Of a stretch of DNA of 34,391 nucleotides, positions 17,502 through 25,829 are shown piece by piece (the first letter of the stretch is position 1; each line of letters begins with the position of its first letter). The DNA lies in NCBI GenBank assembly GCA_934590355.1, contig CAKTOX010000022.1, positions 1 through 34,391 on the forward strand, read 5' to 3'. The notes beneath the pieces were generated by a model. That model did not search any database, had not been told where the DNA came from, and saw only the letters and a program-made list of their open reading frames with translations. The position numbers and the translations under genes are program-made. This stretch comes from an uncultured Oscillospiraceae bacterium (lineage in GTDB: Bacteria; Bacillota; Clostridia; Oscillospirales; Oscillospiraceae).

Positions 17502-17549
17502 TGGTTGCATCTCCTTTTTTGTATTGGGTCAAGTATTTGACTCGCTACT

Positions 17550-17578
17550 TATCATGCCGCATTAAAGACGCTATATTC
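17550..17578 (-). promoter_or_regulatory. Sigma-G/F-type forespore promoter of the spore protein gene
   Basis: On the reverse strand GAATA (17578-17574) is followed after 17 bp by CATGATA (17556-17550). The forespore sigma-G pattern has G(A)ATA-like -35 and CATnnTA -10 boxes, and both match here. It lies about 50 bp before the start codon, as expected for spore protein genes. Confidence 0.7.
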
Positions 17579-17692
17579 TCGCTTTTTGTATGCAATTCTT
17601 GCTAAAAATTCTTTACACGCAAGATATTGTGTCAAAATATTTACAGATCACAAACGATTTAAATTTTTGTTCATATTTGTTATTATGTTTAC

Positions 17693-17721
17693 TTGACAAT
17701 TATTTATAATGCCTGTACAAT
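17693..17721 (+). promoter_or_regulatory. Promoter of the YhgE/Pip cluster
   Basis: TTGACA (17693-17698), a 17-bp spacer and TACAAT (17716-17721) form a strong sigma-A promoter. It leaves a leader of about 120 nt before the ATG at 17848. That leader includes a weak GTTAC/GTAAC hairpin near 17750-17765. The 336-bp gap 17512-17847 holds only this promoter, the forespore promoter and AT-rich sequence; I see no gene in it. Confidence 0.8.
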
Positions 17722-17847
17722 AATTTTGAATTAGATTGCACTGCGGTTGTTACTGTTTTGTAACCACCGTTTTCGACCGATTTAGGCAGCTTCTAATGCT
17801 ATACTATTCTATATTATTCGGGTAGTCTGTCAGGAGTATTATCGGAT

Positions 17848-20394
17848 ATGCGTAATGTTTTCAAAATTTTCACACACGACCTGAAGGCGCTGTACAAGAA
17901 CTTCTTCGCCTTTACTATAATACTTGCCATTTTGGTATTGCCGGCCCTGTATGCATGGTTTAATATCTATGCCTTCTGGGATCCGTACGGCAAGACGGGC
18001 GACGTTTCGATCGCCGTCGTTTCAAATGACAAGGATTATATGGACTCCGACGGCAAGATCGTCAATATGGGTCAGTCGCTCATTGACGAGATCAAAAACG
18101 ACGAAAAGCTCGGCTTCACCTTCCTTGACGATGCAGACGAGGCGATCGAGGGCGTCTACGCAGGCAAGTATTACGCAGCCGTCGTTATCGAGCCGGACTT
18201 TACATATAATATGTATAACTTCCTGTCCACCGATATGTACAGCCCGACGATAAAGTTCTACAAGAACGAAAAGACCAATGCCGTTGCAGTCAAGGTCGTT
18301 GACGCAGCCGGTGACAGAGTAAAAAAGGTCGTTAACGAGAAGTACATATCCACAGTCGTGTCCACGCTCTTTGATAAATTTAACGCCTTCTCCGCAGACG
18401 TTCAGGGCGACTCCTCGGCAGAAATGCTCAAGAACACGCTCCAGAAAATCAACGCAAACCTTTTGAGCTACAACACCACGATAGATCATTTTATTTCCGC
18501 AAACAATGCTCTTATAGACACTCTCCAGCGCACAAACAATACTCTTAACTACTCTATTTATCTCATCGGCAACGAGAGAGTCAATATCTCCAAGCAGATA
18601 GTTTATATCGAGGACACCCAGAAGGACCTCGCTCTTATAAACGAAGAGATAAACAACATGCTCCTCGGTCTTCAGGATTCCGTCAACGAAGCAATATACA
18701 AGCTCGACAGACTCTACAACGGCAACACCGACGACGCCGAGGCCGCAAAGGAAGCTCTCGCGGAGCTTGAGCGGCAGTATCAGGAGCTTATTGACTATCT
18801 CACCCACTCCGGTCTTACCAATACTCAGATTGAGGACGCTCTGACCGCGCTCAACAAGCTTACCGATAAAATAACCGAGCTGCGCAAAAAGCTCGGACTT
18901 GACAGCGCAAGCAGCGCGGCTCAGATAAACGTCCTTGCCGCACACAATAAGGACGCCATCGAGGCGCTCAAGACCGATTTTGAAACGGTCGCAGTCCCGA
19001 CGGTCTACAAGGCAGTGACCGGATATGACTACGAAGACCTCAGCAACGCATCCGAGACCCAGCAATCCATGGAGTCGCTTGTAAACTTCATGGCAGAGGA
19101 TACGGACAAGCGTATTGAAAGCATTCAGGCAAACATCACCCTTGCACAAACCACCAATGACCCCGAGGTTCGCAATCAGGCTCTTGCACAGGCGCGCAGC
19201 GATACGCGCATCGTCGAGCAGGAGATCGGCGCAATGGGTGCAGCGGCAGAGGCAGTCGGTACGGCAAGCGGCAGCGGCAGCTCTGATATTTCCGGCTCCA
19301 TCAGCAGTGCGGAAGACGATACGAAGGACATCGGCGGCATCATCGACGATATTCTCAACGGCAACCGTGACATTGACCTTATCCGCGACCTCCAGCTCAT
19401 AAGCGATATGCTCGGTACCGTTCGCGTTACTCTGACCGAAACGGTCTATCCCATGCTCAACAACATGCTTGACAATCTTCAGGACAGCCTCGGTGACGTG
19501 TCCTCCGTCCTGCTTGAGCTCAGCGGCATACTCGGAAAGACCACGCCCATCATCAGCGAGCTGGGCAACACCTTCGGTGCGGTAAACAATGCTCTTATTC
19601 AGGTCAAGGACCTGCTCACCAATTACAGCAGCAGACTCAACGACTTTATTGCACTGCTTGACGGCAGCGAGGACGGCGCGCTTCAGAATATTTTCACCTT
19701 CCTCGACGTTGATCCGGAAAGCATAGGGGCCTTCCTTTCAAGCCCCGTCAGCATCCGCAGCGAGATTATCTATCCCGTCGAATCCTACGGCGCGGCAATG
19801 ACCCCGTTCTATACGATGCTCGCGATTTGGGTCGGCTGCATCATACTCAACGCGATCCTCAAATGTGAGGCGCCCGTGGGCGTGCCCGAGGCGACTCAGA
19901 CCCAGAAATTCTTCGGAAGATACCTGATGTTCTTCCTGTTCAGCCAGATCCAGACCTTTATCACGCTCTTGGGCAACCTTGTGATACTCGGAGTTGACTG
20001 TCTGCATCCGGGACTTCTGTTGCTGACCGGATTTGTTACCGCGACGGCGGTCAGCATGCTCGGCTATGCTCTCGCCCTCGCCTTCGGCAACATCGGCAGG
20101 GCGCTCATGGTCGTGTTCCTCATCATTCAGATAGCAGGCTCCGGCGGATCCTACCCGATCGAGCTTCTTCCGAACTTCTTCAGACAGGTCTATCTTTTCT
20201 TCCCCTTCCCCTACGCCATCAACGCGATGCGCGAGGCTATCGCGGGACTGTATCAAAATCAGTACCTGATCTATCTGCTGCAGCTTTTGCTGTTCTTCGC
20301 AGTCGGCACGGTTCTCGGTCTGTTTGCCCGCCGCTCCATGTCCGGATTTAACCAGTACATGAATGAGCAGCTCGACAAAACCGAAATGATGTGA
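17848..20394 (+). CDS. YhgE/Pip family membrane protein (first copy)
   Basis: This 848-residue protein has the YhgE/Pip (phage infection protein) architecture. A short cytoplasmic start is followed by one membrane helix (FTIILAILVLPALYAWFNI) and the family motif WDPYG. Next comes an extracellular region of roughly 600 residues, rich in coiled-coil heptads, with a low-complexity SGSGSSDISGSISS stretch. Five or six C-terminal helices begin near residue 650, of the ABC-2 permease type, including the conserved IAGSGGSYPIELLP. In Lactococcus a relative is needed for phage entry, and others accompany type VII secretion. The role here is unknown. It lies 23 bp upstream of a small membrane protein gene and shares an operon with a second YhgE/Pip gene. 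Confidence 0.88.
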   Translation: MRNVFKIFTHDLKALYKNFFAFTIILAILVLPALYAWFNIYAFWDPYGKTGDVSIAVVSNDKDYMDSDGKIVNMGQSLIDEIKNDEKLGFTFLDDADEAIEGVYAGKYYAAVVIEPDFTYNMYNFLSTDMYSPTIKFYKNEKTNAVAVKVVDAAGDRVKKVVNEKYISTVVSTLFDKFNAFSADVQGDSSAEMLKNTLQKINANLLSYNTTIDHFISANNALIDTLQRTNNTLNYSIYLIGNERVNISKQIVYIEDTQKDLALINEEINNMLLGLQDSVNEAIYKLDRLYNGNTDDAEAAKEALAELERQYQELIDYLTHSGLTNTQIEDALTALNKLTDKITELRKKLGLDSASSAAQINVLAAHNKDAIEALKTDFETVAVPTVYKAVTGYDYEDLSNASETQQSMESLVNFMAEDTDKRIESIQANITLAQTTNDPEVRNQALAQARSDTRIVEQEIGAMGAAAEAVGTASGSGSSDISGSISSAEDDTKDIGGIIDDILNGNRDIDLIRDLQLISDMLGTVRVTLTETVYPMLNNMLDNLQDSLGDVSSVLLELSGILGKTTPIISELGNTFGAVNNALIQVKDLLTNYSSRLNDFIALLDGSEDGALQNIFTFLDVDPESIGAFLSSPVSIRSEIIYPVESYGAAMTPFYTMLAIWVGCIILNAILKCEAPVGVPEATQTQKFFGRYLMFFLFSQIQTFITLLGNLVILGVDCLHPGLLLLTGFVTATAVSMLGYALALAFGNIGRALMVVFLIIQIAGSGGSYPIELLPNFFRQVYLFFPFPYAINAMREAIAGLYQNQYLIYLLQLLLFFAVGTVLGLFARRSMSGFNQYMNEQLDKTEMM

Positions 20395-20417
20395 GCTCAA
20401 CCACAGGAGAAATCAAT

Positions 20418-20771
20418 ATGGGTACTCAATACGAAAAAAAGTATAATGACCTTAGGGAATGTCTGATGCAGATGCATGAGAACAACCTCAAGCGCACGAA
20501 ATTCGCGCTCAGAAGTCTCATAATCGTTCCTACGATATTCCTCATCATGCTGCTTTTCACAAGCAGCTCCAAGACGATATTCCTCGTGCTGTGGATCGCT
20601 TCGATGTTCGTCATCGCGGTCATCCTCATAGTCGTTGAATATCAGGACTTCATGCTGCGGCGCATCATATCGGACGCCGAAATTGACGTCGGCGCAGCAG
20701 ACGAAGCTCTCAACGAGACCTTTGAATACGATAACTATCAGGAAACCTCGTCCGTGGACGGCGAGCAGTAA
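20418..20771 (+). CDS. Small two-helix membrane protein between two YhgE/Pip genes
   Basis: I do not recognise the family. The 117-residue product starts MGTQYEKKYNDLRECLMQMH, a charged, probably helical cytoplasmic segment. Two hydrophobic helices follow at about residues 34-53 (SLIIVPTIFLIMLLF) and 59-82 (TIFLVLWIASMFVIAVILIV). It ends with an acidic tail (DAEIDVGAADEALNETFEYD). The ATG at 20418 has AGGAG 8 nt upstream, so the upstream in-frame GTG at 20391 is less likely. Its position between two paralogous YhgE/Pip genes suggests a partner or assembly subunit of that complex, which is inference. Confidence 0.8.
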   Translation: MGTQYEKKYNDLRECLMQMHENNLKRTKFALRSLIIVPTIFLIMLLFTSSSKTIFLVLWIASMFVIAVILIVVEYQDFMLRRIISDAEIDVGAADEALNETFEYDNYQETSSVDGEQ

Positions 20772-20804
20772 GCCAAAACACTCTATGAAAGTTGATGTAA
20801 CACG

Positions 20805-22832
20805 ATGAACAAACTTAAAAGCACAACTTCAAGCATCTTCTCCGTCATACGTTCAGACATAAGACGTCTGAGCACGAGCGTTGTGGCAGTCGTCTGCGTG
20901 TTCGGTCTGGCTCTTATCCCCTGTCTGTATGCGTGGTTCAACATCATCTCAAACTGGGATCCCTATGAACCCAGCTCGACTCAGAACCTTAAAATTGCCG
21001 TTGCGAGCGAAGATACAGGCACCAATTTCATGGGTCTTGACGTGAACGTCGGCAATATAATAATCGAAAGGCTCAAAAGCAATGACCAGATCGACTGGCA
21101 GTTCCCTGAGTCCGCTCAGGCGGTACGCGACGGGCTTTACAGCGGCGATTATTATGCCGGTCTAGTTATTCCCTCGGACTTCAGTGCAGCAATGCTCGGC
21201 TTTACGGACGGCGAATTTGAAAGCCCGGAGATCATTTACTACGATAACCAAAAGTTGAACGCAGTCGCTTCGCGTATAACCGACCGCGCTCAGGGCATCG
21301 TCAGAGACCAGGTCAACAGCATATTCGTTGCAACCATCGTTGAGGAAATGTCCACCTTTACCTCTGTCTTTTCCGGCATAGGCATCAACGCCAAGAGCAC
21401 CCTCGGCAGTCTTGACGAACAGCTTGAGAACATCAAGGGCGACCTGCGCGCCTACGTTTCCATTATGGACTCCATGTCCGCGGTAACTAAGTCCGCCGCA
21501 AACGTTGCAACGATGACGAACAATCTTCTGCCCGACATCGTAAATATGCTCAACAACAGCCGCAAGAGCATCGCCAATATGCAGGACAGACTCGCAACCA
21601 GCAAGGAGGACGTCATTTTTGCGGCGGACTCCATCAGAAACAGCTCCGAACAGCTTCGCAACACCATTGAGCGTCTTGACGCGGCGACAGGCGGCGATCC
21701 CGCAGGCGCAGGAAGCTCCTATGTTGACTGGGACGCAATCTTCGGAGAGGGCGGCATAACCGAATATGAGGGTGAGATACTTGACGATCTGTACTACGAC
21801 GTCAATAAGCAGCTCCACGAAAGCGTTATCCGCTTCGATGATATTCTCCAGCAGACCAATATCGACAGCAACCTTATAAACTCCATGACGACCCTACAGT
21901 CGTCGCTGAATAACCTCGATTCTCTGCTCGCACAGATTCAAGGCGACGTAGACGGTCAGGCATACACGCTCCAGCAGTTCACCACGGCGCTCAACTCCTG
22001 TACCCAGAGCATTAACGGTACGCGCGAGGTCATGAGCTACATGCTCGATCTGGTCACTACCGTTCAGGCCAACGTAAACGACCTGCGCTCGAGTGAGAGC
22101 ATTTCCAATCTGCTTGATCTCATGCAGAACGACGTTGCAAGCCTTGTAGATTACCTCTCCTCCCCTTCAAACCTTGAGGTCGTCCGAGTCTACGCGCTCG
22201 ACCACTTCGGCTCCGGTATGGCTCCGTTCTACACCGTGCTTGCTATCTGGGCAAGCGCCCTGCTGAGCGTCAGTCTCATGCGCCCGCACATAAAACGCCG
22301 CGATGAGTTCCCGAACCTCAGCACCACGCAAGAATACTTCGGAAGATATTTCATCTTCTTCGCAGTCGGACAGTTCACCGCGCTTATCACGGTGCTCGGC
22401 AACCTCTTCTACATCGGCATTCAGTGCTACAATCCCTTCCTCTTCTGGCTGGCGGCAGCTATGACAAGCCTCGTTGCAACGCTTGTTAACTACTGCTTCG
22501 TGTTTGCATTCGGCAGTGCAGGCGAGGCACTTTCGATAATCGTCCTCGTCCTTCAGGTCGCAGGCTCCGGCGGCACCTATCCCATGGAGATGCTCCCGAA
22601 ACTGTTCCAGGTGCTGTATGACGTGATGCCGTTCAAGTATTCCATGAACGCAATGCGCGAGACCATTGCAGGCAGCTACGACGGAACGTATGTCAAGTGC
22701 ATTCTGGTTCTGCTGCTCATGGCCGCGATCACCATCCCCGTTTCCCTGCTCCTGCACAAAGTCTTCAAGCCGCTTCTCAAACGCTTTGACGCAAGCAAGG
22801 CAAACACCGGCGGCCTCATGCACGGCGGCTGA
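20805..22832 (+). CDS. YhgE/Pip family membrane protein (second copy)
   Basis: This 675-residue paralogue of the 17848-20394 product has the same plan. An N-terminal helix contains LALIPCLYAWFNI followed by NWDPY. A shorter extracellular coiled-coil region spans about residues 40-465. C-terminal helices begin at FYTVLAIWASALLSVSL and include VAGSGGTYPMEMLPKLF. The two proteins diverge mainly in the extracellular region, where the first is about 180 residues longer. The ribosome site is weak. A 7-codon ORF at 20785-20808 ends on the TGA that overlaps this ATG, which might couple translation. A strong terminator follows. Confidence 0.88.
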   Translation: MNKLKSTTSSIFSVIRSDIRRLSTSVVAVVCVFGLALIPCLYAWFNIISNWDPYEPSSTQNLKIAVASEDTGTNFMGLDVNVGNIIIERLKSNDQIDWQFPESAQAVRDGLYSGDYYAGLVIPSDFSAAMLGFTDGEFESPEIIYYDNQKLNAVASRITDRAQGIVRDQVNSIFVATIVEEMSTFTSVFSGIGINAKSTLGSLDEQLENIKGDLRAYVSIMDSMSAVTKSAANVATMTNNLLPDIVNMLNNSRKSIANMQDRLATSKEDVIFAADSIRNSSEQLRNTIERLDAATGGDPAGAGSSYVDWDAIFGEGGITEYEGEILDDLYYDVNKQLHESVIRFDDILQQTNIDSNLINSMTTLQSSLNNLDSLLAQIQGDVDGQAYTLQQFTTALNSCTQSINGTREVMSYMLDLVTTVQANVNDLRSSESISNLLDLMQNDVASLVDYLSSPSNLEVVRVYALDHFGSGMAPFYTVLAIWASALLSVSLMRPHIKRRDEFPNLSTTQEYFGRYFIFFAVGQFTALITVLGNLFYIGIQCYNPFLFWLAAAMTSLVATLVNYCFVFAFGSAGEALSIIVLVLQVAGSGGTYPMEMLPKLFQVLYDVMPFKYSMNAMRETIAGSYDGTYVKCILVLLLMAAITIPVSLLLHKVFKPLLKRFDASKANTGGLMHGG

Positions 22833-22865
22833 TACAGCCCCCCGAGGCGCAAACAAACACATTCC

Positions 22866-22897
22866 AATATCCGCCCGTATTTCGGGCGGATATTTTT
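22866..22897 (+). terminator. Terminator of the YhgE/Pip cluster
   Basis: A 12-bp stem AATATCCGCCCG (22866-22877) with CGGGCGGATATT (22883-22894) and a 5-nt loop runs into a T-rich tail. It lies 33 bp after the stop codon and separates the cluster from the cysK promoter. Confidence 0.93.
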
Positions 22898-22918
22898 ATA
22901 TTTTTTTCGCAAAATCTA

Positions 22919-22972
22919 TTGACAAATGCTGCGCACGGGTCTATTATACTACCAACCTACCAAGTTGGTAGT
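22919..22972 (+). promoter_or_regulatory. cysK promoter with inverted-repeat operator
   Basis: TTGACA (22919-22924) and TATTAT (22942-22947) are 17 bp apart. The transcription start region carries a perfect 9-bp inverted repeat ACTACCAAC (22948-22956) / GTTGGTAGT (22964-22972) with a 7-nt spacer. A protein bound there would block initiation. The inner part ACCTACCAAGTTGGT (22955-22969) matches 12 of 15 positions of ACCTACGAGATTGGT in the promoter of the Rrf2 gene at 34135-34149. An Rrf2-family (CymR/IscR-like) repressor is therefore the likely ligand. Confidence 0.78.
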
Positions 22973-22976
22973 TTTA

Positions 22977-23036
22977 ATGAATCGAGGCTGCTGCTATGAC
23001 GAAATATATGATTTTTCGATGTCGGATATGATGTGA
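22977..23036 (+). CDS. Possible Cys-Cys leader peptide upstream of cysK
   Basis: A 19-codon ORF encoding MNRGCCYDEIYDFSMSDMM lies wholly inside the predicted cysK leader, 38 bp before the cysK start. Tandem Cys codons in a short peptide before a cysteine-synthesis gene fit a ribosome-stalling attenuator. After its Cys codons, TCGGAT (23022-23027) can pair with ATCCGA (23050-23055), near the cysK ribosome site. Against it, the ribosome site is weak (GGTAG at 22967-22971) and two cysteines may be chance. Confidence 0.3.
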   Translation: MNRGCCYDEIYDFSMSDMM

Positions 23037-23074
23037 CCCGAAATTAAAAATCCGAATTTTAAAGGAGATATATC

Positions 23075-24007
23075 ATGTCTAAAATATACACTCGCGCCGA
23101 TCAGCTTATCGGCAATACTCCTCTTTTGGAGCTGACACACATTGAAAACAAGTACGGTCTCAAGGCGAGAATTCTCGCAAAGCTTGAGTATTTTAACCCC
23201 GCGGGCTCCGTGAAGGACAGAATAGCGAAGGCCATGATAGACGACGCCGAGGCAAAGGGGCTTCTGAAGCCCGACTCCGTTATAATTGAACCCACAAGCG
23301 GCAACACGGGCATCGGACTTGCCTCCGTCGCCGCCGCAAGGGGTTATCGTATCATCATAGTCATGCCTGAAACCATGAGCGTTGAGCGCAGACAGCTAAT
23401 GAAGGCTTACGGCGCGCAGCTTGTGCTCACGGACGGCGCCAAGGGTATGAAGGGCGCTATCGCAAGGGCGGACGAGCTTGCCAAGGAGATACCCAACAGC
23501 TTTATCCCCAGGCAGTTCGTGAACTCCGCCAATCCAAAGGCGCATTTTGAGACCACGGGGCCGGAGATCCTTGCCGACACGGACGGTGAGGTCGATATTT
23601 TCGTTGCGGGTGTCGGCACGGGCGGCACGGTGACGGGCGTCGGGCAGTATCTTAAATCCAAAAAGCCCGAGGTCAAGGTCGTTGCTGTCGAGCCCAAGAG
23701 CTCGGCGGTGCTCTCCACCAGCGTTGCGGGCGCACACAAAATTCAGGGTATCGGCGCAGGCTTTGTGCCCGAGGTGCTTGACACCTCTATTTATGACGAG
23801 ATTATTCCGGTCGAAAATGACGATGCTTTTGCCGTCGGCAGGGAGATCGGGCGCAGTGAGGGCGTGCTCGTCGGCATCTCATCGGGCGCTGCGGTTTGGG
23901 CGGCGATAGAGCTTGCAAAGCGCCCCGAAAACGAGGGCAAGACCATCGTTGTCCTCCTGCCGGACACCGGTGACCGCTACCTCTCTACCCCGCTGTTTGC
24001 GGACTGA
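23075..24007 (+). CDS. cysK: Cysteine synthase (O-acetylserine sulfhydrylase)
   Basis: CysK is a PLP enzyme that makes cysteine from O-acetylserine and sulfide. The 310-residue product has NPAGSVKDRIA with the PLP lysine at K47 and the substrate loop EPTSGNTGIGLA at about residues 72-83. It also has the phosphate-binding GVGTGGTVTGV near residue 180 and GISSGAA with the pyridine-N-contacting serine near the C-terminus. An AAAGGAG site precedes the ATG. It is first in a two-gene operon with an HD hydrolase 22 bp downstream. Control by an Rrf2-type repressor is indicated by the operator at 22948-22972. Confidence 0.97.
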   Translation: MSKIYTRADQLIGNTPLLELTHIENKYGLKARILAKLEYFNPAGSVKDRIAKAMIDDAEAKGLLKPDSVIIEPTSGNTGIGLASVAAARGYRIIIVMPETMSVERRQLMKAYGAQLVLTDGAKGMKGAIARADELAKEIPNSFIPRQFVNSANPKAHFETTGPEILADTDGEVDIFVAGVGTGGTVTGVGQYLKSKKPEVKVVAVEPKSSAVLSTSVAGAHKIQGIGAGFVPEVLDTSIYDEIIPVENDDAFAVGREIGRSEGVLVGISSGAAVWAAIELAKRPENEGKTIVVLLPDTGDRYLSTPLFAD

Positions 24008-24029
24008 CCGATATTGAGGAGGACTTTCC

Positions 24030-24599
24030 ATGATCCCTACAAAAGACGAAGCATTAGAGCTTTTGAAAAAGTATAATTCCGACCCGTTTCACATAAAGCA
24101 CGGGCTCATAGTATCCGGCGTTATGGAGTATTTTGCAAAGGAGCTCGGCTACGCCGATGAGGCCGATTTCTGGAGCGTCGTAGGGCTGCTGCACGACCTT
24201 GACTTTGAGCTGTACCCCGAGCAGCACTGCATAAAGAGCCAAGAGCTGATGCGCAATGAGGGGCTCGACGAGAGTATCATTCACGCGACCGCAAGCCACG
24301 GATACGCGATAACCGTGGATATTGAGCCGCAGCATCTCATGGAAAAGGTCCTCTACGCCACGGACGAGCTCACCGGTCTTATCGGCGCCGTCGCCATAAT
24401 GCGCCCGTCAAGGAGCGTTGCCGATCTTGAGCTCAAGTCCGTTAAGAAGAAGTATAAGAGCTCGAATTTTGCTGCCGGCTGCTCACGCGAGGTCATACAG
24501 CGCGGCGCGGATATGCTTGGCTGGAGCCTTGATGAGCTCATAAGCAGGACGATTCTCGCAATGCGCGCGACCCCCGCAGCATCCTGGGCGGAGGAATAA
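24030..24599 (+). CDS. HD-domain phosphohydrolase
   Basis: The 189-residue cytoplasmic protein has the metal-binding pattern of the HD superfamily: H24 (FHIKHGLIVS), H55-D56 (GLLHDLDFE), H90 (ASHGYAI) and an Asp in YATDELTGL near residue 112. Members hydrolyse phosphate esters of nucleotides or act on other phosphorylated substrates; the substrate here is not evident. GGAGG precedes the ATG, and it follows cysK by 22 bp, so the two are cotranscribed. Whether its job relates to cysteine metabolism is unknown. Confidence 0.85.
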   Translation: MIPTKDEALELLKKYNSDPFHIKHGLIVSGVMEYFAKELGYADEADFWSVVGLLHDLDFELYPEQHCIKSQELMRNEGLDESIIHATASHGYAITVDIEPQHLMEKVLYATDELTGLIGAVAIMRPSRSVADLELKSVKKKYKSSNFAAGCSREVIQRGADMLGWSLDELISRTILAMRATPAASWAEE

Positions 24600-24602
24600 A
24601 AT

Positions 24603-24635
24603 ACAGCCTTGGAGGATAAATTCTTCCAAGGCTGT
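24603..24635 (+). terminator. Terminator of the cysK-HD operon
   Basis: An 11-bp stem ACAGCCTTGGA (24603-24613) with TCCAAGGCTGT (24625-24635) begins a few bases after the HD gene stop. The T-tail is weak (TGTTAT). It separates the operon from the distal end of the CRISPR array 52 bp later. Confidence 0.78.
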
Positions 24636-24687
24636 TGTTATATCTCCAAAAAGGGGAGGCTACTATACATAGAGACCGTATTCTGAA

Positions 24688-25655
24688 GTTTCAATCCACC
24701 CGCCCCGTGCGGGGCGGGACCATATCAACCGCAATTTCTTCCCACTTCATAAACTATTTCAATCCACCCGCCCCGTGCGGGGCGGGACTTCAATAAGCCG
24801 GTCGCCGCTAAACGCTTTAATATTTCAATCCACCCGCCCCGTGCGGGGCGGGACGAGACTTTATAAGAGAGGTCAACGGGCTTGCAAATTTCAATCCACC
24901 CGCCCCGTGCGGGGCGGGACATCTACTCCTTTTCTTTCAGCTGATTGGATTAGGATTTCAATCCACCCGCCCCGTGCGGGGCGGGACGTCGGAACACCCG
25001 GGACAAATGCAGAGTTGTTTGCATTTCAATCCACCCGCCCCGTGCGGGGCGGGACTAGATACCTTACTTGCCCAACGTAATATACGCCATTTCAATCCAC
25101 CCGCCCCGTGCGGGGCGGGACCACGCCGCTAATTGAAAAAAGAGTACTGTGAGGCATTTCAATCCACCCGCCCCGTGCGGGGCGGGACAAAAATCAACCG
25201 TATAATGGGGGCATTGGAGCTTATTTCAATCCACCCGCCCCGTGCGGGGCGGGACTACTCATACACGCGCACACACCCTACTACTGCCATTTCAATCCAC
25301 CCGCCCCGTGCGGGGCGGGACCTGTACCTCCACGATTACCTTTAGTTGCTTCTTATTTCAATCCACCCGCCCCGTGCGGGGCGGGACTCCAGCCGCCGCG
25401 ACCGAAGCCGAACATAAACAGATTTCAATCCACCCGCCCCGTGCGGGGCGGGACAAAACTGCGAAGAATGATGAGAATAAAAAGTCTTATTTCAATCCAC
25501 CCGCCCCGTGCGGGGCGGGACTTCGCGCGAAACTTATCTATGTCTCTTGTATGATATTTCAATCCACCCGCCCCGTGCGGGGCGGGACCGCAGAATATTT
25601 AGCAGACTCGTTCAATTTATCAATTTCAATCCACCCGCCCCGTGCGGGGCGGGAC
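24688..25655 (-). CRISPR. Type I-C CRISPR array, 15 repeats and 14 spacers
   Basis: The 33-nt repeat reads, on the minus strand, GTCCCGCCCCGCACGG followed by GGCGGGTGGATTGAAAT. The TGGATTGAAAT end is typical of type I-C repeats and forms the crRNA 5' handle. Repeats start at 24688, 24756, 24822, 24888, 24955, 25023, 25089, 25156, 25223, 25289, 25355, 25422, 25489, 25556 and 25623. Spacers are 33-35 nt (five of 33, seven of 34, two of 35) and all differ by eye. All repeats look identical except the one at 24688, whose last base in minus orientation is C instead of T. A changed terminal repeat marks that end as leader-distal. The leader and cas genes lie to the right, and the array is in the same orientation as the cas operon. 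Confidence 0.99.
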
Positions 25656-25829
25656 AGCAACAATTCACAAATTTCACTCTGTGATTTATTGCAAAATACA
25701 TAATTTTTCGATTGCGCCAAACACTTTATATGCCTTTCATATCATCAAATGGTCATTTCACTTGTACGACGCATCGTTTTTAAGGTGCGAACACTTTGAA
25801 GTTTTCTTGTTCACTACAACTTCGCACAC
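25656..25829 (-). promoter_or_regulatory. CRISPR leader between cas2 and the array
   Basis: This AT-rich stretch of 174 bp separates the cas2 stop from the newest repeat and holds no gene. New spacers should be inserted at its array edge. It contains an inverted repeat GTGCGAA (25785-25791) / TTCGCAC (25821-25827) and an overlapping alternative GAAGTT/AACTTC pairing. These could be a site for adaptation proteins or a structured 3' end of the cas mRNA. A precise promoter for the array is not obvious. Confidence 0.75.

Noticed and set aside
18022..19149. Open frame of 375 codons antisense to the first YhgE/Pip gene
   Set aside because: No family features, and the sense gene is complete and supported by promoter and architecture.
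24688..24720. GC-rich palindromes in the CRISPR repeats as terminators
   Set aside because: They are the repeat stem recurring at regular spacing, with no T-runs.
24725..25703. Open frames with repeated RPVRGGT or PPRAGRD peptides, looking like a repeat protein
   Set aside because: They are translations of the CRISPR repeats; frames shift with spacer length and there is no ribosome site.
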